Assembly (NCBI GenBank): GCA_905221605.1
Contig: CAJNDS010000691.1
Location: 289,391-353,390, forward strand
Source: Symbiodinium natans
Taxonomy: Eukaryota > Sar > Dinophyceae > Suessiales > Symbiodiniaceae
DNA: 64,000 nucleotides
Direction of reading: 5' to 3'
Below the pieces are notes generated by a model. It did not search any database. It saw only the letters and a program-made list of their open reading frames with translations, and was not told the origin of the DNA. The position numbers were made by a program, and so were the translations under genes. Shown here in pieces: positions 10,509-22,758 of the stretch; position 1 is the first letter of the stretch, and each line of letters starts with the position of its first letter.

Positions 10509-12872
10509 GTTTAGGGTTTTCAGGGTTTAGGGCTCTTGTAGGTTTTACAGGGTTTACAAGGTTTTATAGGGTTGATAGGGTTCATAGGGTTGACAGGGTT
10601 TATGTGGATTAGGGCTAAGGGCTTGGGAGTGGGGAACTTTGAGTTGTTGGGGACAGTGACTACAGGGGTCGGGATTATTACGAATAGTGTTCCCGTATGG
10701 TTCCTACATACTTGTACTAAAATTATAATAATACCCAAAACCGTGTTCTAATCATGAAGGCCCTTATGTTAAGTCTATGTACCCTCTTGGCCCAGGCACC
10801 GATGGTTGCTCTAGTTGGGGCGTAGGCGAGGGGTCGGATTGGAAGGTCTCTTCTTCGCAGAGGGACCGAGACCTGAGGTCAAAGCCCGTAAACCCTAAAC
10901 TTTATAGGGTTTAGGTTTTAATTCGAGTTTAGAATTTATGCCCAAACTATAGCTTGGGTTTAGAGTTGTGGGATTGAGGATGTGTGGGGCAGTGTGGGGG
11001 GGGGGGGGGGATCTTGCGCAAGATGTGACTTGAGACACCCGTGTCAGACCCAGCCAGCTCCTACTTGCCTGAATGCGGCGCGGAGAATACTCAAAGAGCA
11101 GGCATCAGGGCCCTTGATTCATGGGGCGGGAAAACCCTAACCCCTAAACTCCCTAAACCCACCAAACCCCAACTCTAAACGATCAGGAGTCAGCGAGGTA
11201 CAAGTGATCAGAGCAAGGTTGCAAACTAGCAGCTAGACACTTTCCGGGAACCACTTGAGCTAATACACCCAACGGCAGTTGAATCCTAAGGTGTCTTTGC
11301 CAAAGCTACAGTCAAAGCCAAGGCTAGCAGCTTCAAGAGCTCATGCTGCAGGAAGTCAAGTGGCTTTCGGAAATACACTTGTTCTTTGTGACCCGTGTCC
11401 CTGATGCTGCAAACCCTAGCCTTAGCTAAGTCCATATCCCTTGCCATATCCCTTGACGTCCTCACCTTGTTCTGCGAGCTGCGCAGAATTGCTGCTGCGG
11501 GGTTGGCTGGCTGGATCTGCCTGAGTTGTGGCCCCAGCTGGTTTCAATGTAGCCCGGGTTCACAGGGACTATAAGTCTTGCCTTGCTTGTGTGTGTGCGA
11601 AACCCCTAGGGACTGGGGAGGTAACCTTTAGCCTTTTTGGTTGTATAGAATCCTACTATACATAAAAGGTTAACCTTTTGGGGCTAGGGTATTCAGCCCC
11701 CAAGGACTTGATTTCCCAAGTCTACTAGTTGATTTGCCAGACTAGTCCTCCAATCCTGCTACCTGAGAGAAGCAGGGGGCCCTTCGAGATTCCATGTTGG
11801 TAAACACAAGCGCTGGCCAATGAAGACCTGGTGCTTCACGACTTGTATGCCTGCAATAAGGAGTCGGGCACTTCTCCTTTCCATTAAACCAGGCTTTAGG
11901 GTTTCGTGTGATAAAGCTGAGCTCCATCGAGCGTTCAAGCATTGAAGTTGCATGCATTGGGGCGTCATGTCACTGGTACCTGGGATCCCAGCAGCGCAGT
12001 CGGATGCCACAAATCGCAGCAACGGCTTGTGATCCCAGCCACGCATGTGCACGAAAGGTTAAACTGCGAAACCGAAGAAGAACAATCATAAGAACAAAAT
12101 CAAAACATGCCACTGTCTCCAACTTTCCCAGCTGTTGGTGAACGAGTCAACTGAGCACCTTACATCCCAGCTAGATAGATTCTACATAGCCCTTCAAGGG
12201 ATGAGTTAAGGACCCTAAATCCCTAAGCCCTGAACCCTGAATCCCTAAATCCCTATCTCCCTACGAAGAACCAGTAAGCCAAGTAACGCAGCTCTCGCAA
12301 TCCCATCTTCCTGCACAGGCTGCCGTCGAAAGCTCTTCCTGTCTTAGCAACTCTCAACCCTAGGGATAAGAATTATTTTCTTGGGCCCAAGGATCATACA
12401 GACAGTGATTTAAGGGATATTCCTTAGTTTACTTAGCGTTTCTTAGGAGAGAGATCAAAGAAACATGTTCGAAAGGCCTCAAAAAGTTGATTGAAATGTG
12501 AGAAAAGAGAGGAAGGAAGCTGTGTAGCTCGTTTCTAATAAGTACGGCCCTAAACCCTACATCCCTAACCCCTGGATCCAAAACCCTAAACCCTAAACCC
12601 TAAGCCTGCAAGGCGTGTGCTTGTGGAAGTTCCTTTTGTTGCCGAGGCCGTGACCTGGACGAGCGCGGCGTTGTGCAGCGTGAGGAAGCCCTGAGCAAGG
12701 CCCGGGTTCAGGGGTTTAGGGTTTAGGGTTTGGGGTTTGGGGTCTGGGGTTTGGGTTTTGGGTTTAGGGTTTGGGGTTTGGGGCTTAGGGTTTGGGGTTT
12801 GGGTTTGGGGTTTGGGTTTGGGGTCTGGGGTTCGGGGTTTGGGGTTTGGGATTGAACGATGCACTTCGTGTA

Positions 12873-12980
12873 CTGGGACCCAGAGTAGGCCCATGTTTTT
12901 TTTGTTAAGGGCCTAGGTTCCCTTACAAGCCCATTTAAACCAAAAAGGGTACTCGTTGTATTCCCAGGTTGGGCCTAGGT
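12873..12980. mobile_element. Introner-like element, family E
   Basis: CTGGGACCCAGAGTAGGCCC at the left and GGTTGGGCCTAGGTA at the right flank the shared core GGTTCCCTTACAAGCCCATTTAAACCAAAAAGGG. It is more diverged than the copies at 8571 and 58651. Confidence 0.65.
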
Positions 12981-13317
12981 ATTTGGGGTGCGAGGTTTAG
13001 GGTTCAGCGCTTGGGGTCATAAGGTTTAATGTTGCACCTGGTTTAGTTGGGGCCACCTCTATAAAGTCAATTTGGCTGTGTTATTCAGGACATCCTGACT
13101 GTTTGGGAGTCCCTCTTTAAAGTCAAACGGTTGCCGAAATCCGGCTTGTTTCAGCCCGAAGGCTCCGAATTTGGATGCCTTGGTCTCTTGGCTTGGAGCC
13201 GGGCCTTATGATTTTAAAGCCGGACCTTGTGATTTTAAAGGCCGACCTCATCCATTCCAACCGGCCCGAAACTATCAATTCCCTTTAAGAAAGCATTTGA
13301 AAAATTAGTTTTCGATT

Positions 13318-13470
13318 CGCACGGATCCCTTTTAAATTCATATATAAGCTCATCCCTTTAAATTCATATGGATCCCTTTTGACTGCATATAAGCTCATCC
13401 CTTTTGAATTCATATGGATCCCTGTTAAGTTCATATAAGATCATCCCTTGCAAAATCATATGGATCCCTT
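13318..13470. repeat. A+T-rich tandem repeat, about 48-bp unit
   Basis: Three to four units alternate CATATGGATCCCTTTT and CATATAAGCTCATCCCTTT with small changes. It is not related to the telomeric repeat and is more A+T-rich than its surroundings. Confidence 0.75.
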
Positions 13471-13714
13471 TTAGTTTCTGGTGTTTTTGTTGTCTAGGGT
13501 CTAGGGTCTAGGGTTTAGGGTTTAGGGTTTACGGTTTCTGGCCTTTTTTTGTTTTTTGTTTCTTCAGGGTTGAGGGTTGAGGGTTTAGGGTTTAGAGGTC
13601 AAAGTGCGTAGCATAGATGCTGCACCCGACCACCGGAGCCTTTGGCTGGTATACATAACCCTAAACCCTAAACCCTAAACCCCCCTAATTCCCTCATTCC
13701 CTGGCAAGAACTAG

Positions 13715-13786
13715 GGGCTTGTGCTGCTGAAGGTGATCTACGAGCTCTGCGGCTCTTTGCGGGCCCTGGAGCGCGCTTCGCACTGC
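13715..13786 (+). CDS. Exon-like island, unknown gene
   Basis: After CTAG the frame reads GLVLLKVIYELCGSLRALER and then ASHC, ending at TGC|GTTGGG in phase 0. The pattern of hydrophobic residues suggests an amphipathic helix. There are no stops on this frame and flanks are telomeric. The family is not recognised. Confidence 0.4.
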
Positions 13787-14192
13787 GTTGGGGTTGAGGG
13801 TTTTTAGGGTGTTTTTTTTGAATGGCCTAGGGCTTGGTTGTGGGGTTTAGGGTTTAGGTTTTAGGGTTTAGGGTTTAAGGTTTGGGGCTTAGGGTTTGGG
13901 GTTTGGGGTTAAGGGTTTAGGGTTTAGGGTTTAGGGTTTAGGGCTTAGCCGAATGGTCAGGAATCCCACACGTTCTTTGACCTGGAAGTGCGTGTAGTTG
14001 AACGACTATGTGCTTAAGAACCCTCCCCCCAAAAAAACAAGTCTATATACTAAACAATAGTCTTTCTTATAAGGGTAATATAGCATATTTGTCTTTTGTG
14101 TTTTGGGGTTTCTTGCTCAAGTAGTAGGCAACTAGTTCGGGACCCACGTGTTTTTCCTTTAAGCGCTCTGGATCCTTAGCGTCACTGTGGCT

Positions 14193-14217
14193 CTCTTTCT
14201 CTCTCTTTGTCTCTCTT

Positions 14218-14256
<39 letters not shown>

Positions 14257-14312
14257 TTCTCTTTCTCTTTTTTGCTTTTCTCTTTTTTGTTTGTTGTCTC
14301 TCTCCCTCTCTC
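14193..14312. repeat. (CT)n microsatellite
   Basis: Pyrimidine-only run of CTCTCTTT-type repeats; its translation (poly-Leu/Ser) is not a gene. Confidence 0.95.
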
Positions 14313-14409
14313 TCACTCAACTTTTGACCTGCAAGTCCTTACTTGGGGCGCAAACGAGGCATACTTATGGCCGCCCACTGATCATGCCTCTCCCAGGAGC
14401 TTCTTTAAT

Positions 14410-14543
14410 TATAGGGTTCTTAAGGGAGCGGGGTTCAAGGCGGGTATGTAACTCAAGGCTTCCTAGTACTCCCTACTACTCCCTAAGGCTCCCCTAGGCT
14501 TCCCTAAGCTTCCCTGGTACCTACCTCCCTTAAGAACCCTATA
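14410..14543. mobile_element. Palindromic introner-like element, family H
   Basis: TATAGGGTTCTTAAGGGAG at the left is an exact inverted repeat of CTCCCTTAAGAACCCTATA at the right. The core contains repeated CCCTA(A)GGCTTCC motifs. Related but decayed copies are at about 5009-5180, 10097-10205 and 18663-18745. Confidence 0.8.
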
Positions 14544-14707
14544 ACTGGTTCTTGCTCTGAGCAGCACCGTGCAGCACTTGAAGTCAGGCATGGGCCAAGT
14601 CTGCAAAATGGCCATGGCGAGCTTGGCCGAACTGGGCAATGGGATGCATTAGGGTTTAACGGTTGAGGGTTTAGGGTTTAGGGTTTAGGATTTAGGGTGT
14701 GTCTAAG

Positions 14708-14832
14708 CAGCTGCGCCTCGCACCTGGGGCATGCTCGTCTCCGACGAGAGCGCATTTACATGACATGCTGGACAACAAGGGAGCTTCCGGGAAGATCCCG
14801 TGTGTCCTTTGCCGCAACGTGGTGTGGCCAAG
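14708..14832 (+). CDS. Exon fragment with PCVLCRNVV motif
   Basis: The frame opens after GTCTAAG (or CAG at 14710), runs about 41 codons and ends at CCAAG|GTACGT, a strong canonical donor, in phase 2. The C-terminal part reads DMLDNKGASGKIPCVLCRNV. A 'KGASG-K-PC-LC-NVV' signature with a CxxC pair is, from memory, common in large dinoflagellate repeat-family proteins of unknown function, possibly of mobile-element origin. The two cysteines suggest a metal knuckle. No partner exon was found, so it may be a dead fragment. Confidence 0.5.
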
Positions 14833-15499
14833 GTACGTTCCAAGGACATGAGGCATAGTACCGTGGGGTGAGAATCCCTTTATGAGCCTGAACGGCTGAC
14901 CGTAGGCTCTGAAGCTCCAACTATAAAGTCTTTAAGCTCTACACCTCGGACTATATAAGGTATATATAGGGGTTATATAGCGGAAGAAGGCTAAGGGTCC
15001 CTTCTAGGTGTCGGTCGATCAGGACACATGATTTGCATGAAAGGGCCTGTTGAAGGGATTGTAGGGTACAATCGCCTCATCAGCCCTCCAAAAGCGCTCT
15101 GCGGAACTTTTCTAAGAGACTCCAGGGTATAGTCGCCTCTGAGCAACCCGAAACAGCCCTGTAGAGGACCTGCTGCTGGAACCATGGGTAGTTATCAGTA
15201 GGGTTACAGGTGCCTCCCCCCTCCCCCTCTTCCCCCCAAGTTGTTAGAACCAGAGAAAGCCATAGTTGCCCTAGGTCGAACGCCCCAGCTCTAAACCCCA
15301 ATCAAACCTCAGACCCGGAGCTCTCATGCCCTAAACTCTATAAACCCACAACCCTTGCCTAAACTTGCCTAAACTTCAAATCCCCAACCCTCAACCCTAA
15401 CCCCTAGCCCAAAACCCCAAGCCCCAAACCCTGGACCCCAAAGCCCGCACCCTCACCCCTAAACCCGAAACCCAAAACCCTAAATCCTCGCCCCCAAAC

Positions 15500-15805
15500 C
15501 CTAACCCCTAAACCCCTAAACCCCTAAACCCCTAAACCCCTAAACCCCTAAACCCCTAAACCCCTAAACCCCTAAACCCCTAAACCCCTAAGCCCTAAAC
15601 CCTAAACCCCAAACCCCAAACCCTAAACCCTAAACCCCAAACCCCAAACCCTCACCCCGAAACCCCAAACCCTAAACCCCAAACCCTAAGACCATAAACC
15701 CTGAACCTCTTAACCCTAAACCCTAAACCCCAAACCCTAAACCCTAAACCCTAAACCCCAAACCCCAAACCCCAAACCCCAAACCCTAAACCCTAAACCC
15801 TAAAC
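15500..15805. repeat. CCCCTAAA / CCCCAAA / CCCTAAA variant array
   Basis: Starts with about ten perfect 8-mers (CCCCTAAA), then mixes CCCCAAA and CCCTAAA 7-mers. The homogenised 8-mer block suggests local amplification of a variant. Confidence 0.9.
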
Positions 15806-15812
15806 CCTCGAG

Positions 15813-15886
15813 GTGCCATCGCCATGCACGGCTTTGCGGACCTCAGCCGATCCGCGGCCGCGGCCCTCTCGGGCGCCCAGGAGGAG
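15813..15886 (+). CDS. Exon-like island, unknown gene
   Basis: The open frame gives AIAMHGFADLSRSAAAALSG, then AQEE, between CGAG|GT and GAGGAG|GC (alternative end AG|GGTTTAG near 15902). It is Ala-rich and helical. The region is about 70 percent G+C, in contrast to the telomeric arrays on both sides. No family recognised. Confidence 0.4.
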
Positions 15887-17322
15887 GCGCAGAAACCCGA
15901 GGGTTTAGGGTTTAGGGTTTAGGTTTAGGGTTTAGGGCTTAGGGTTTAGGGTTTAGAGATATAGGGATTAGGGTTTAGGGTTTAGGGCTTAGGGTTTAGG
16001 GTTTTGGGTACCCGAAATCATTGGTGCCGCCGTAAAAAAACAAAAAAACAAAAAGGGACCATCCTGGAGAGAAGTGGCCTGTTGAAGACTGGTTTAGGGT
16101 TTGGGGGTTCAGGGTTTAGGGTTTAGGGGTTTAGGGTTTTGGGTTTTGGGGTTCAGGGTTTTGGACTTCGGGTTTTAGGGCTTGGGGTTTCGGGGGTTTA
16201 GGGTTTCGGGGTTTAGGGTTCAGGGGTTCAGGGCTTCGGGTTTGGGGCTTCAGGTGTTGAAGGTTTCGGGCCTAGGTGCACTAAGCCCCTTCACCCACAG
16301 ATCGGGCAAGATGTTTATTTCACCGGATGACCGCCACGGCATCCTTTCTATTGGAGCCTTAAAGTACACTGGGAATGTCTGGGTCCGTCTCATGTTGGTG
16401 CCGTAGTATAGAGGGACCGACAAAGGGACCCTGCTTTAGAGAACCGTGGAACCACTCTACTGTAGCCGAGACGGACCGTGAACAAGCCACAAATAGGTTC
16501 CATTTCACTCATCAGCATCCAGTCGTGTCAGGCCCGGCACAGCTTGTATCAGCTGTTGCTCACCTTTGAGCATTGTGGGCTGCAACAGGCTGCGAGGGGA
16601 CTTGTGGGTTCGCAGGGAGCGCAGGCCTTCGCCAGGTTTAGGCTTGAGGGTTTAAGGCAAGTTTAGGGTGTATAGGGTGTGGTTGAGGCAGTTTTCAGCA
16701 CGTGGCAGGGTGATGTCGAAGTCATAGCAGCCGTCTGACGAGTCGTTGAAGCCTTGCATAACTCTCTGCCTCGAGTAGCCCGACATATCCCAAGAATCCC
16801 TTAGGCAAGTTATACCATGGTGTAGACGTTATTCGATATCTAGGTAAAACCCAGCTCAAGTGACACCTCTCCCGTTAACGTGCAACTGTCCGGGCTCGAG
16901 TTTTTGTAGTGGCCCTGGTTGGGCCCGTTTGTAGCCCAGCAAGCAGCAACCGGAAAGCTCGAGATGATGGACGTCATTGTTGCTGGCGGCCATGAAATCA
17001 CGAGGGCAGTGTTCCTCTTTCACACGCGCCGCTTGGGCATTCAAAGCACGGAGGTGCGGACTCTCACTGGCCTGCGATCAGCACCTTGGTAGGCCTTTGG
17101 GACGTCTTATTCCCCACCTTCGGTGTGGGGTTGTTAGATTTTGAACTCAGCCCTTCTCCTCGCCCGGAACTCTTCTCCTCGCCCGGTCTACTCCTAGAGG
17201 CTCCAACCTCCCTGGAGTGCTAAGGTGGGGATGTTCGAAGTAAAATATTTTCCCTTATTAGGTTTCAGATTTAGGAATGTTTTTTAGAGGGTTTTAAGGG
17301 GCGCTCCGAGGCACTCTCAGAG

Positions 17323-17405
17323 GCGCAACAGCTTGACTGGAGACAACCTCTTGTGGTCTTTCTCGGCGAGAAAGCCTGGGCGCCTGACGCTTGGAATGTC
17401 TATAG
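17323..17405 (+). CDS. Exon-like island next to a TIR element
   Basis: Following CAGAG|GCG the frame reads AQQLDWRQPLVVFLGEKAWA and then PDAWNVYS up to the left end of the inverted-repeat element at 17406. The hydrophobic strand PLVVFLG is protein-like. An introner abutting the frame fits insertion into an exon, but the downstream half was not found in frame. Confidence 0.35.
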
Positions 17406-17515
17406 CGGGGTTTCCGAAAACAGGCAAAACCCTTGTGGGCATTTTTTGCGAGGGTTGTAGTATTTTGGGGTATATAAGGGGTACCCCTATTTTCGGAAAT
17501 CCCCGTTTCTGCCCA
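17406..17515. mobile_element. TIR element with CGGGGTTTCCGAAAA ends
   Basis: CGGGGTTTCCGAAAACAGG at the left pairs with CCTATTTTCGGAAATCCCCG at the right. The core carries GGGGTATATAAGGGGTACCCC; a similar core GGGGTATAAAAGGGGTACCCC occurs at about 34456-34477. Confidence 0.7.
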
Positions 17516-17665
17516 AGGCACCCGAACTCTATCAGTAGTCTCATCAAACCCTAAAACATCCTAATGCTCCACTTCGCGGCAGTATCCTGCCTTCCCCTCC
17601 TTGATTGAATCAATGGGTGTGCAAGTTTATCAGTCATATCTATACATATAAACAACCTAACCGTC

Positions 17666-17696
<31 letters not shown>

Positions 17697-20273
17697 GTAT
17701 ATATATATACATATATATCCATTGTGTTATGTTTTTCAAAAATGCTGTATTAAAAGGGCTATAATACCGGGCTATAGTTTAACCTTGAGTGGCTGGTCTC
17801 TTGCAGCAGGAGCCCGCTGCCGTACTTGCTTTCCCCCCCTAATTACTTGATGGAGGGGGGGGGGTCAAGCTGGTTTAGGGTTTAGGGTTTAGGGTTTAGG
17901 GTTTAGGGTTTAGGGTTTAGGGTTTAGGGTGTCATGATCAAGCTAGACATGGCAGGTCAAGACTAGATCACAGCATGCATGTGGAGTCGTACAGCACAAG
18001 CAGCCACAATGAGCAGGTATACATCAACTGAACACCAATCTGCATAGGAAAGTACCCCTGCGTGGAGACGTCCGGGGCAGATCCGTAGCCACAGATGGCA
18101 TGGGCATGAATACCACCTGAAGGTGGTAGGTTTGCGTGAGTTTCTATTGCACCAGAGGCCCCCTTTGATTAAGTTATCTGAGGCGGCCTGTCTTCAAACT
18201 TGTAATACAAACTTTCGTCCCCGCCCCATGCACCCCCGTCCCTTAAAGAACCCTATAAGCAGAGTTCCAGAAGGATCAAATATGCTCAGCAAGCTGCGTC
18301 CGGCAGTTTCTAGGCCTTTGCCTGGAAAGTCCTGAACTGAAGATTGAAGATGCCCTGTAAAAAGGGGGAGCTAGCACTTTCCGGGAAAACGGAAAGATTG
18401 TTGCAACCTTAAGCCCTAAACGGTAGGGTTTGGGGTTTAGGGTTCCTTGGACCAAACGCCACGCCACCTACTCAGTCCTGGTCTTTCCAGACTTTCTGGG
18501 AAAGACTGGGCGCTTCAAACAGTCCATCTTCTGCTATTGCAACATGTTCCACCCCCTACACCCGCAATCCGAAACCCCAAGCCCTAATTCCCAAACCCTA
18601 GACCCCTAAACCGTAAACCCTATTGAGCATTTCTGGGCAGGGGTTCCAAGTAACTCGCAAACAGCTCCTGGAAATCTTGCGTCTTAAGCTTAGGGCACCT
18701 TGGGATACATACCCCCCTTGAACCCGCTCCTGTAAGGACCTCATAACCTGCTGGCAACGCAAGCTAAAACAAAACAATCGTGCTCAGTGTCAGCAGGCTT
18801 GCACGCCCGTAAGACGGGGACATGCCGGCATCACAAACTTTTAGAAGAGAGACGAACGGTTAATTTGTTGGTCTTTTTTACATAACCCCTGCCCCCCAAT
18901 ATTAAACGCCCCCCCCCCCCCCCCCCCCCCCCCCCGCCCTCCCCGTGTATAACCCCCCCAAAAGGGTTTTAGTGTTAGAAAGGTTCTTATATGTCGTTTG
19001 TCCGACCGAACAACCAGCCCGTCCTTCGAGCAGCTCGAATCGAGCTTGCAGGCTCATTCATGAAGCCACAAACACCTAAACCCCAAACCCTTATTAAACC
19101 CTAAACCCTAAACCCTAAACCCTAAACCCCAATTGATCTGCGCCTTTAACCCTAGCTGCCCTCAAGATGCCTAAGACCTGACTGACCTCTCATCCCTACC
19201 TGCACCCCCCCCCCCCCCCCAAAGTACGTAAAAATGTACCCCCCCCCCCCAAACCCAGAAAAATGGACCATTGTTTTTCGTACTTTGGGGCAATCGGTAG
19301 GCACTAGAGGCTTTTCCCGCTATAAACCGCGTAAGAATCACTCACAAGGCTCTGTTTAAGCCCTACAAACTCCAAACTCCTGTAAACCCTAAATGCTACA
19401 TAAAAAACTAACCCTAAACCGTAAACCCAATCCCACAACCCCAAGCTACTATTTGCTTAAGAACCCCCCCCCCCCACAAAACAACAACAAAACAAACAAG
19501 AAACAAAATGAACATATTCTTCCTTATAAGGGCAGTATTTAACGGCTACCGCCAGGGCCGCCGACTCCAGAGAAGGAGCGCTGGGGGTGGGGGCGGCCAG
19601 GGCATGCGCTGGAGCGCTTGGGGGTGGAGGCGTGCCTGAAGGCATGCGGTGCTAGAGGGGGCGCAGGTAGGGGTGGCGCAGGTAGGGGTCGTAGGGTAGG
19701 GGAGGGGCATGCACTGGAGGTCTGGGGGTGGGTCTTCACTGACGCCGCCCCCGGCTGGGGTCGGCGGACAACGTGGGTGGGTAGGCTGTGTGTGTGTGTG
19801 TGTGTCTATGTGTCCGCGGTCCTATGCGTCTGGGTATCTTTGTGTTTGTGAATCCGTGCGTCTGTGTACCCGTGTGTCCATGTGTCTCTGTTCGTTTTAT
19901 GCACATCTGTCCAAGGTAGCTTCACCACATTGATCCGGGATTGAACGGGTGTTGTCTTGATTTTAGCTGCTCATTTTCAATGAGAATCCAGCTAGATCTC
20001 CCATCCGACAAGACTCGTATGTTGTCGTCAGCAGCTTCGTGCCCGTGTAACAGTGTAAACTTATAGTCCCCAAGCAGGCTCCATTCGCACTGAATCAACG
20101 CAAAGCCCTAACCCCTAAACCCTAAACCCTACACCCTGAACCCTAAACCCTTCATTTGGAGGAACTCAAGTTGCAGAGCCTTTCCCGACCGGCGGTGCTC
20201 ATCAAAACCTGGGTCACTCCGGGACGCTCTGGCTGCCACTTCCGAGTTCTCCCTTCAAGCAGTGTTGAGGACA

Positions 20274-20849
20274 ATGCGTGTATTTATATGTATGTCTGTA
20301 TGTATGTCTGTATGTATGTATGTGTGTGTATGTATGTATGCATGCATGTATGTATGTATGTATGTATGTATGTATGTATGTATGTATGTATGTATGTATG
20401 TATGTATGTATGTATGTATGTATGTATGCATGTAATGTCATGTCATGTCATGTCATGTCATGTCATGTATGTATGTATGTATGTATGTATGTATGTATGT
20501 ATGTATGCATGTAATGTCATGTCATGTCATGTCATGTCATGTCATGTCATGTCATGTATGTATGTATGTATGTATGTATGTATGCAATGTCATGTATGTA
20601 TTGTAATGTACTGTTATGTAATGGTATGTATTGGTGTGTAATGTTGGGTAATGTTGTGTAATGTTATGTAAAGTTATGTAAAGTTATGTAGCGTTACGTA
20701 AAGTTATGTTTTGTAATGTTCATTAATGTTATGTAATGCTATGTAATGCTATGTACTGCTATGTAATGTTATGTAATGTTATGTAATGTTATGTAATGTT
20801 ATGTAATGTTATGTTATGTAATGTAATGTTATGTTCTGTAATGTATGTA

Positions 20850-20884
<35 letters not shown>

Positions 20885-20970
20885 ATGTATGTATGTATGT
20901 ATGTGTGTGTGTGTGCCGGCGTGTCTGTACGTTTGTTTGCTTGTTTGTTTGTTTGTTTGTTTGTTGTATT
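20274..20970. repeat. Compound TATG / ATGTC / ATGTT / TGTC / TTTG microsatellite
   Basis: Successive homogenised blocks: (TATG)n to 20430, (ATGTC)n, (TATG)n again, (ATGTC)n, degenerate GTTATGTAAT repeats (20600-20830), then (TGTC)n and (TTTG)n. All predicted proteins here (YVCM, HTYI repeats) are artefacts. Confidence 0.95.
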
Positions 20971-21100
20971 GTATTGAGCATGAACCGCCAGGAGATCGAT
21001 GTTGCATTGGTCCATGCCGCAGTGATCTACAAGTACCACGGCTGCCAACTGCCAGGGAACAACTTGGCCCGCGGAACTTAGCATCCAGCAGTCTCACTCA

Positions 21101-21218
21101 CCCAGATCCCTGGGAGAATCCAAAAAGTAGAGCCCCCAAATAGTACCTTAGACCTGATACTACTGTTGGGTCATTTTCGGAACCCTTAAAGGCGATCTTC
21201 TTTTCCTCCCAGGGTCTC
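21101..21218. mobile_element. Introner-like element, family A
   Basis: CCCTGGGAGAATCCAAAAAGTAGA at the left mirrors TTTTCCTCCCAGGG at the right; the core has GTCATTTTCGGAACCCTTAAAGGCGATC. Six family members are seen in the window. Confidence 0.7.
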
Positions 21219-21572
21219 GGTCTGAGCACAGGTGCATGACAATATATTTCTGCACCTGCCAGCCCAAAACCCTAAACGCTAAGCCCTGAACCCGAAACTC
21301 CCAAGTGGTGCAAAAAGCGCTACTGCTGCTCGCTTTGAGGAATCATTCTCAGCCACGTCCTGTCTTGCTTCAAGAGGCGCCCGATGATAGACCCTAAGCC
21401 CTAAACCCTAATATGAACCCTAAACCCTAAATCCTAAACCCTAAGCCGCACGCACGTTTGTGAAACGCGCCTGCTGATCGGAGATCGCAGTGCCTCAGAG
21501 CAAACGATGTCCTCTGTGCAGTTGGGGCGGACAGGATCCCAAGGCCAAATAATTCTTTTCCTTAGTAGCTGA

Positions 21573-21630
21573 GTAAGCTATGGAACTGAAAGTGGACACT
21601 TGTTTGGGGCTTTTGTGAACTCAGCAACTA
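21573..21630. mobile_element. Introner-like element, family L (short)
   Basis: TAGCTGAGTAAGC...AACTGAAAGTGGACACTTG...GTGAACTCAGCAACTAAG matches the family L element at 35384-35484, including the TTGCTGAGT inverted ends. Confidence 0.6.
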
Positions 21631-22074
21631 AGTGTCCAGAGGGTCCAAGGACCCCACATGGTCTTGAGGGTCCCACCACACCACAACCTTCAAGTCTGGG
21701 ACCCTGACCCTAAATCCTTAAACCTTATAAGCCCTAAACCCTAGAAGCCCTAAACCCTAAACCTTATAAACCCTAAACCTTATAAACCCTAAACCATATA
21801 AACCATAAACCCTAAACCCTAAACCCTAAACCCTAAACCCTAAACCCTAAACCCTAAACCCTAAACCCTAAACCCTAAACCAGAATCTAGGGCACTTGGA
21901 CCCTGGGTTGTCTTTTGCTGGGACAGGCTTTCCGCCTGACCACGAGTAGAAATCCAGTAGTCGGCCCCCCCAAAGGCCGTGACTGGTTCTCTATATACTC
22001 TTGGTGGCCCAGTGGTGCCTCATAAAGTAGCCGACCCAAAAAGTATGGTTGCTGGGCCACCAAGTACTGCCTAG

Positions 22075-22187
22075 ATTTTCGGAGGATCCAAAAAGTAGAT
22101 CCCCTTAAGGCTTCCTAAAAATGACCCACTAGTAGCTCAGGGTACTTGTTTTTTGAGGCTCTACTTTTTGGATCCTCCCAGGGGTTT
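22075..22187. mobile_element. Introner-like element, family A
   Basis: GGAGGATCCAAAAAGTAGAT at the left and CTACTTTTTGGATCCTCC at the right are near-perfect inverted repeats around a core with TAAAAATGACCCACTAGTAG. Confidence 0.75.
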
Positions 22188-22758
22188 GCAGTTGAACTGT
22201 GCACGTTTGGGGGGGGGGGGGGGGGTTCCGCATCTAGGTAGGCCCGTTTAGGGTTTAGGGTTTAGGGTTTAGGGTTGTGCGCGCGTGTGTGTGTGTGTGA
22301 GAGAGAGAATAACCCAGTCGAATCCCATTGGGTGTTGTTCAGTCTCAGGTGTGCCCTGGATTCTCTTTTTTGATTGCCTTTGCTTTCCTTATAGGCACTA
22401 CTAACAAAAGGGTACCGATTTTATTCCTAGAGGTTTTTAATCTGGGGCCCTAAAGCCCTAAACCCTAAACCCTAACCCCCAGTCCCCAGTCCCCAGTCCC
22501 CAAAACCCATTAAAATCTCTGGGACTCCGTCTGCGGGATGTTTCAAGCAAAAAGTCGTGCGCCGCGCACCAGGCCATTTCTTGGGGGCTGAAGGGTTCGG
22601 GGTTTATTAGGGCTAGGATTTAGGGCTTGAGGTTTAGGGTTCAGGGTTTAGGGTTTAGGGTTTATTGGGCTTGTTGCAAAGTTTTAGGATCCTGTACACT
22701 GTAGGCACATGGCTGTCTTATGGTCGTCTGCGGGCTCTTGGATGCAACTGCTGCTGGG

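Larger units (their letters stand above)
10509..13714. other. Repeat-rich stretch with unassigned islands
   Basis: Holds degenerate TTTAGGG/CCCTAAA, poly-G near 10997, a possible TIR element (about 11608-11700, paired AACCTTT/AAAGGTT motifs), a G-rich array of variants GGGTTTGGGGTTT (12716-12855), a family E introner (12873-12980) and a tandem A+T-rich repeat (13318-13470). Islands at 11065-11135 and 12605-12705 are open in more than one frame and on both strands, so no gene is called. Confidence 0.5.

Noticed and set aside
12586-12894. Pro/Lys/Gln repeat protein on the minus strand
   Set aside because: Translation of GGGTTTGGGGTTT variants; the unique part (12605-12705) is open in three frames, so no frame can be preferred.
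18085-18110. Relict dinoflagellate spliced-leader sequence (GATCCGTAGCCA...)
   Set aside because: GATCCGTAGCCA matches part of the leader, but it continues CAGATGGC instead of TTTTGGCTCAAG; too short to claim.
20156-20641. 161-residue Tyr/Val/Cys/Met repeat protein
   Set aside because: Pure translation of TATG and ATGTC microsatellites.
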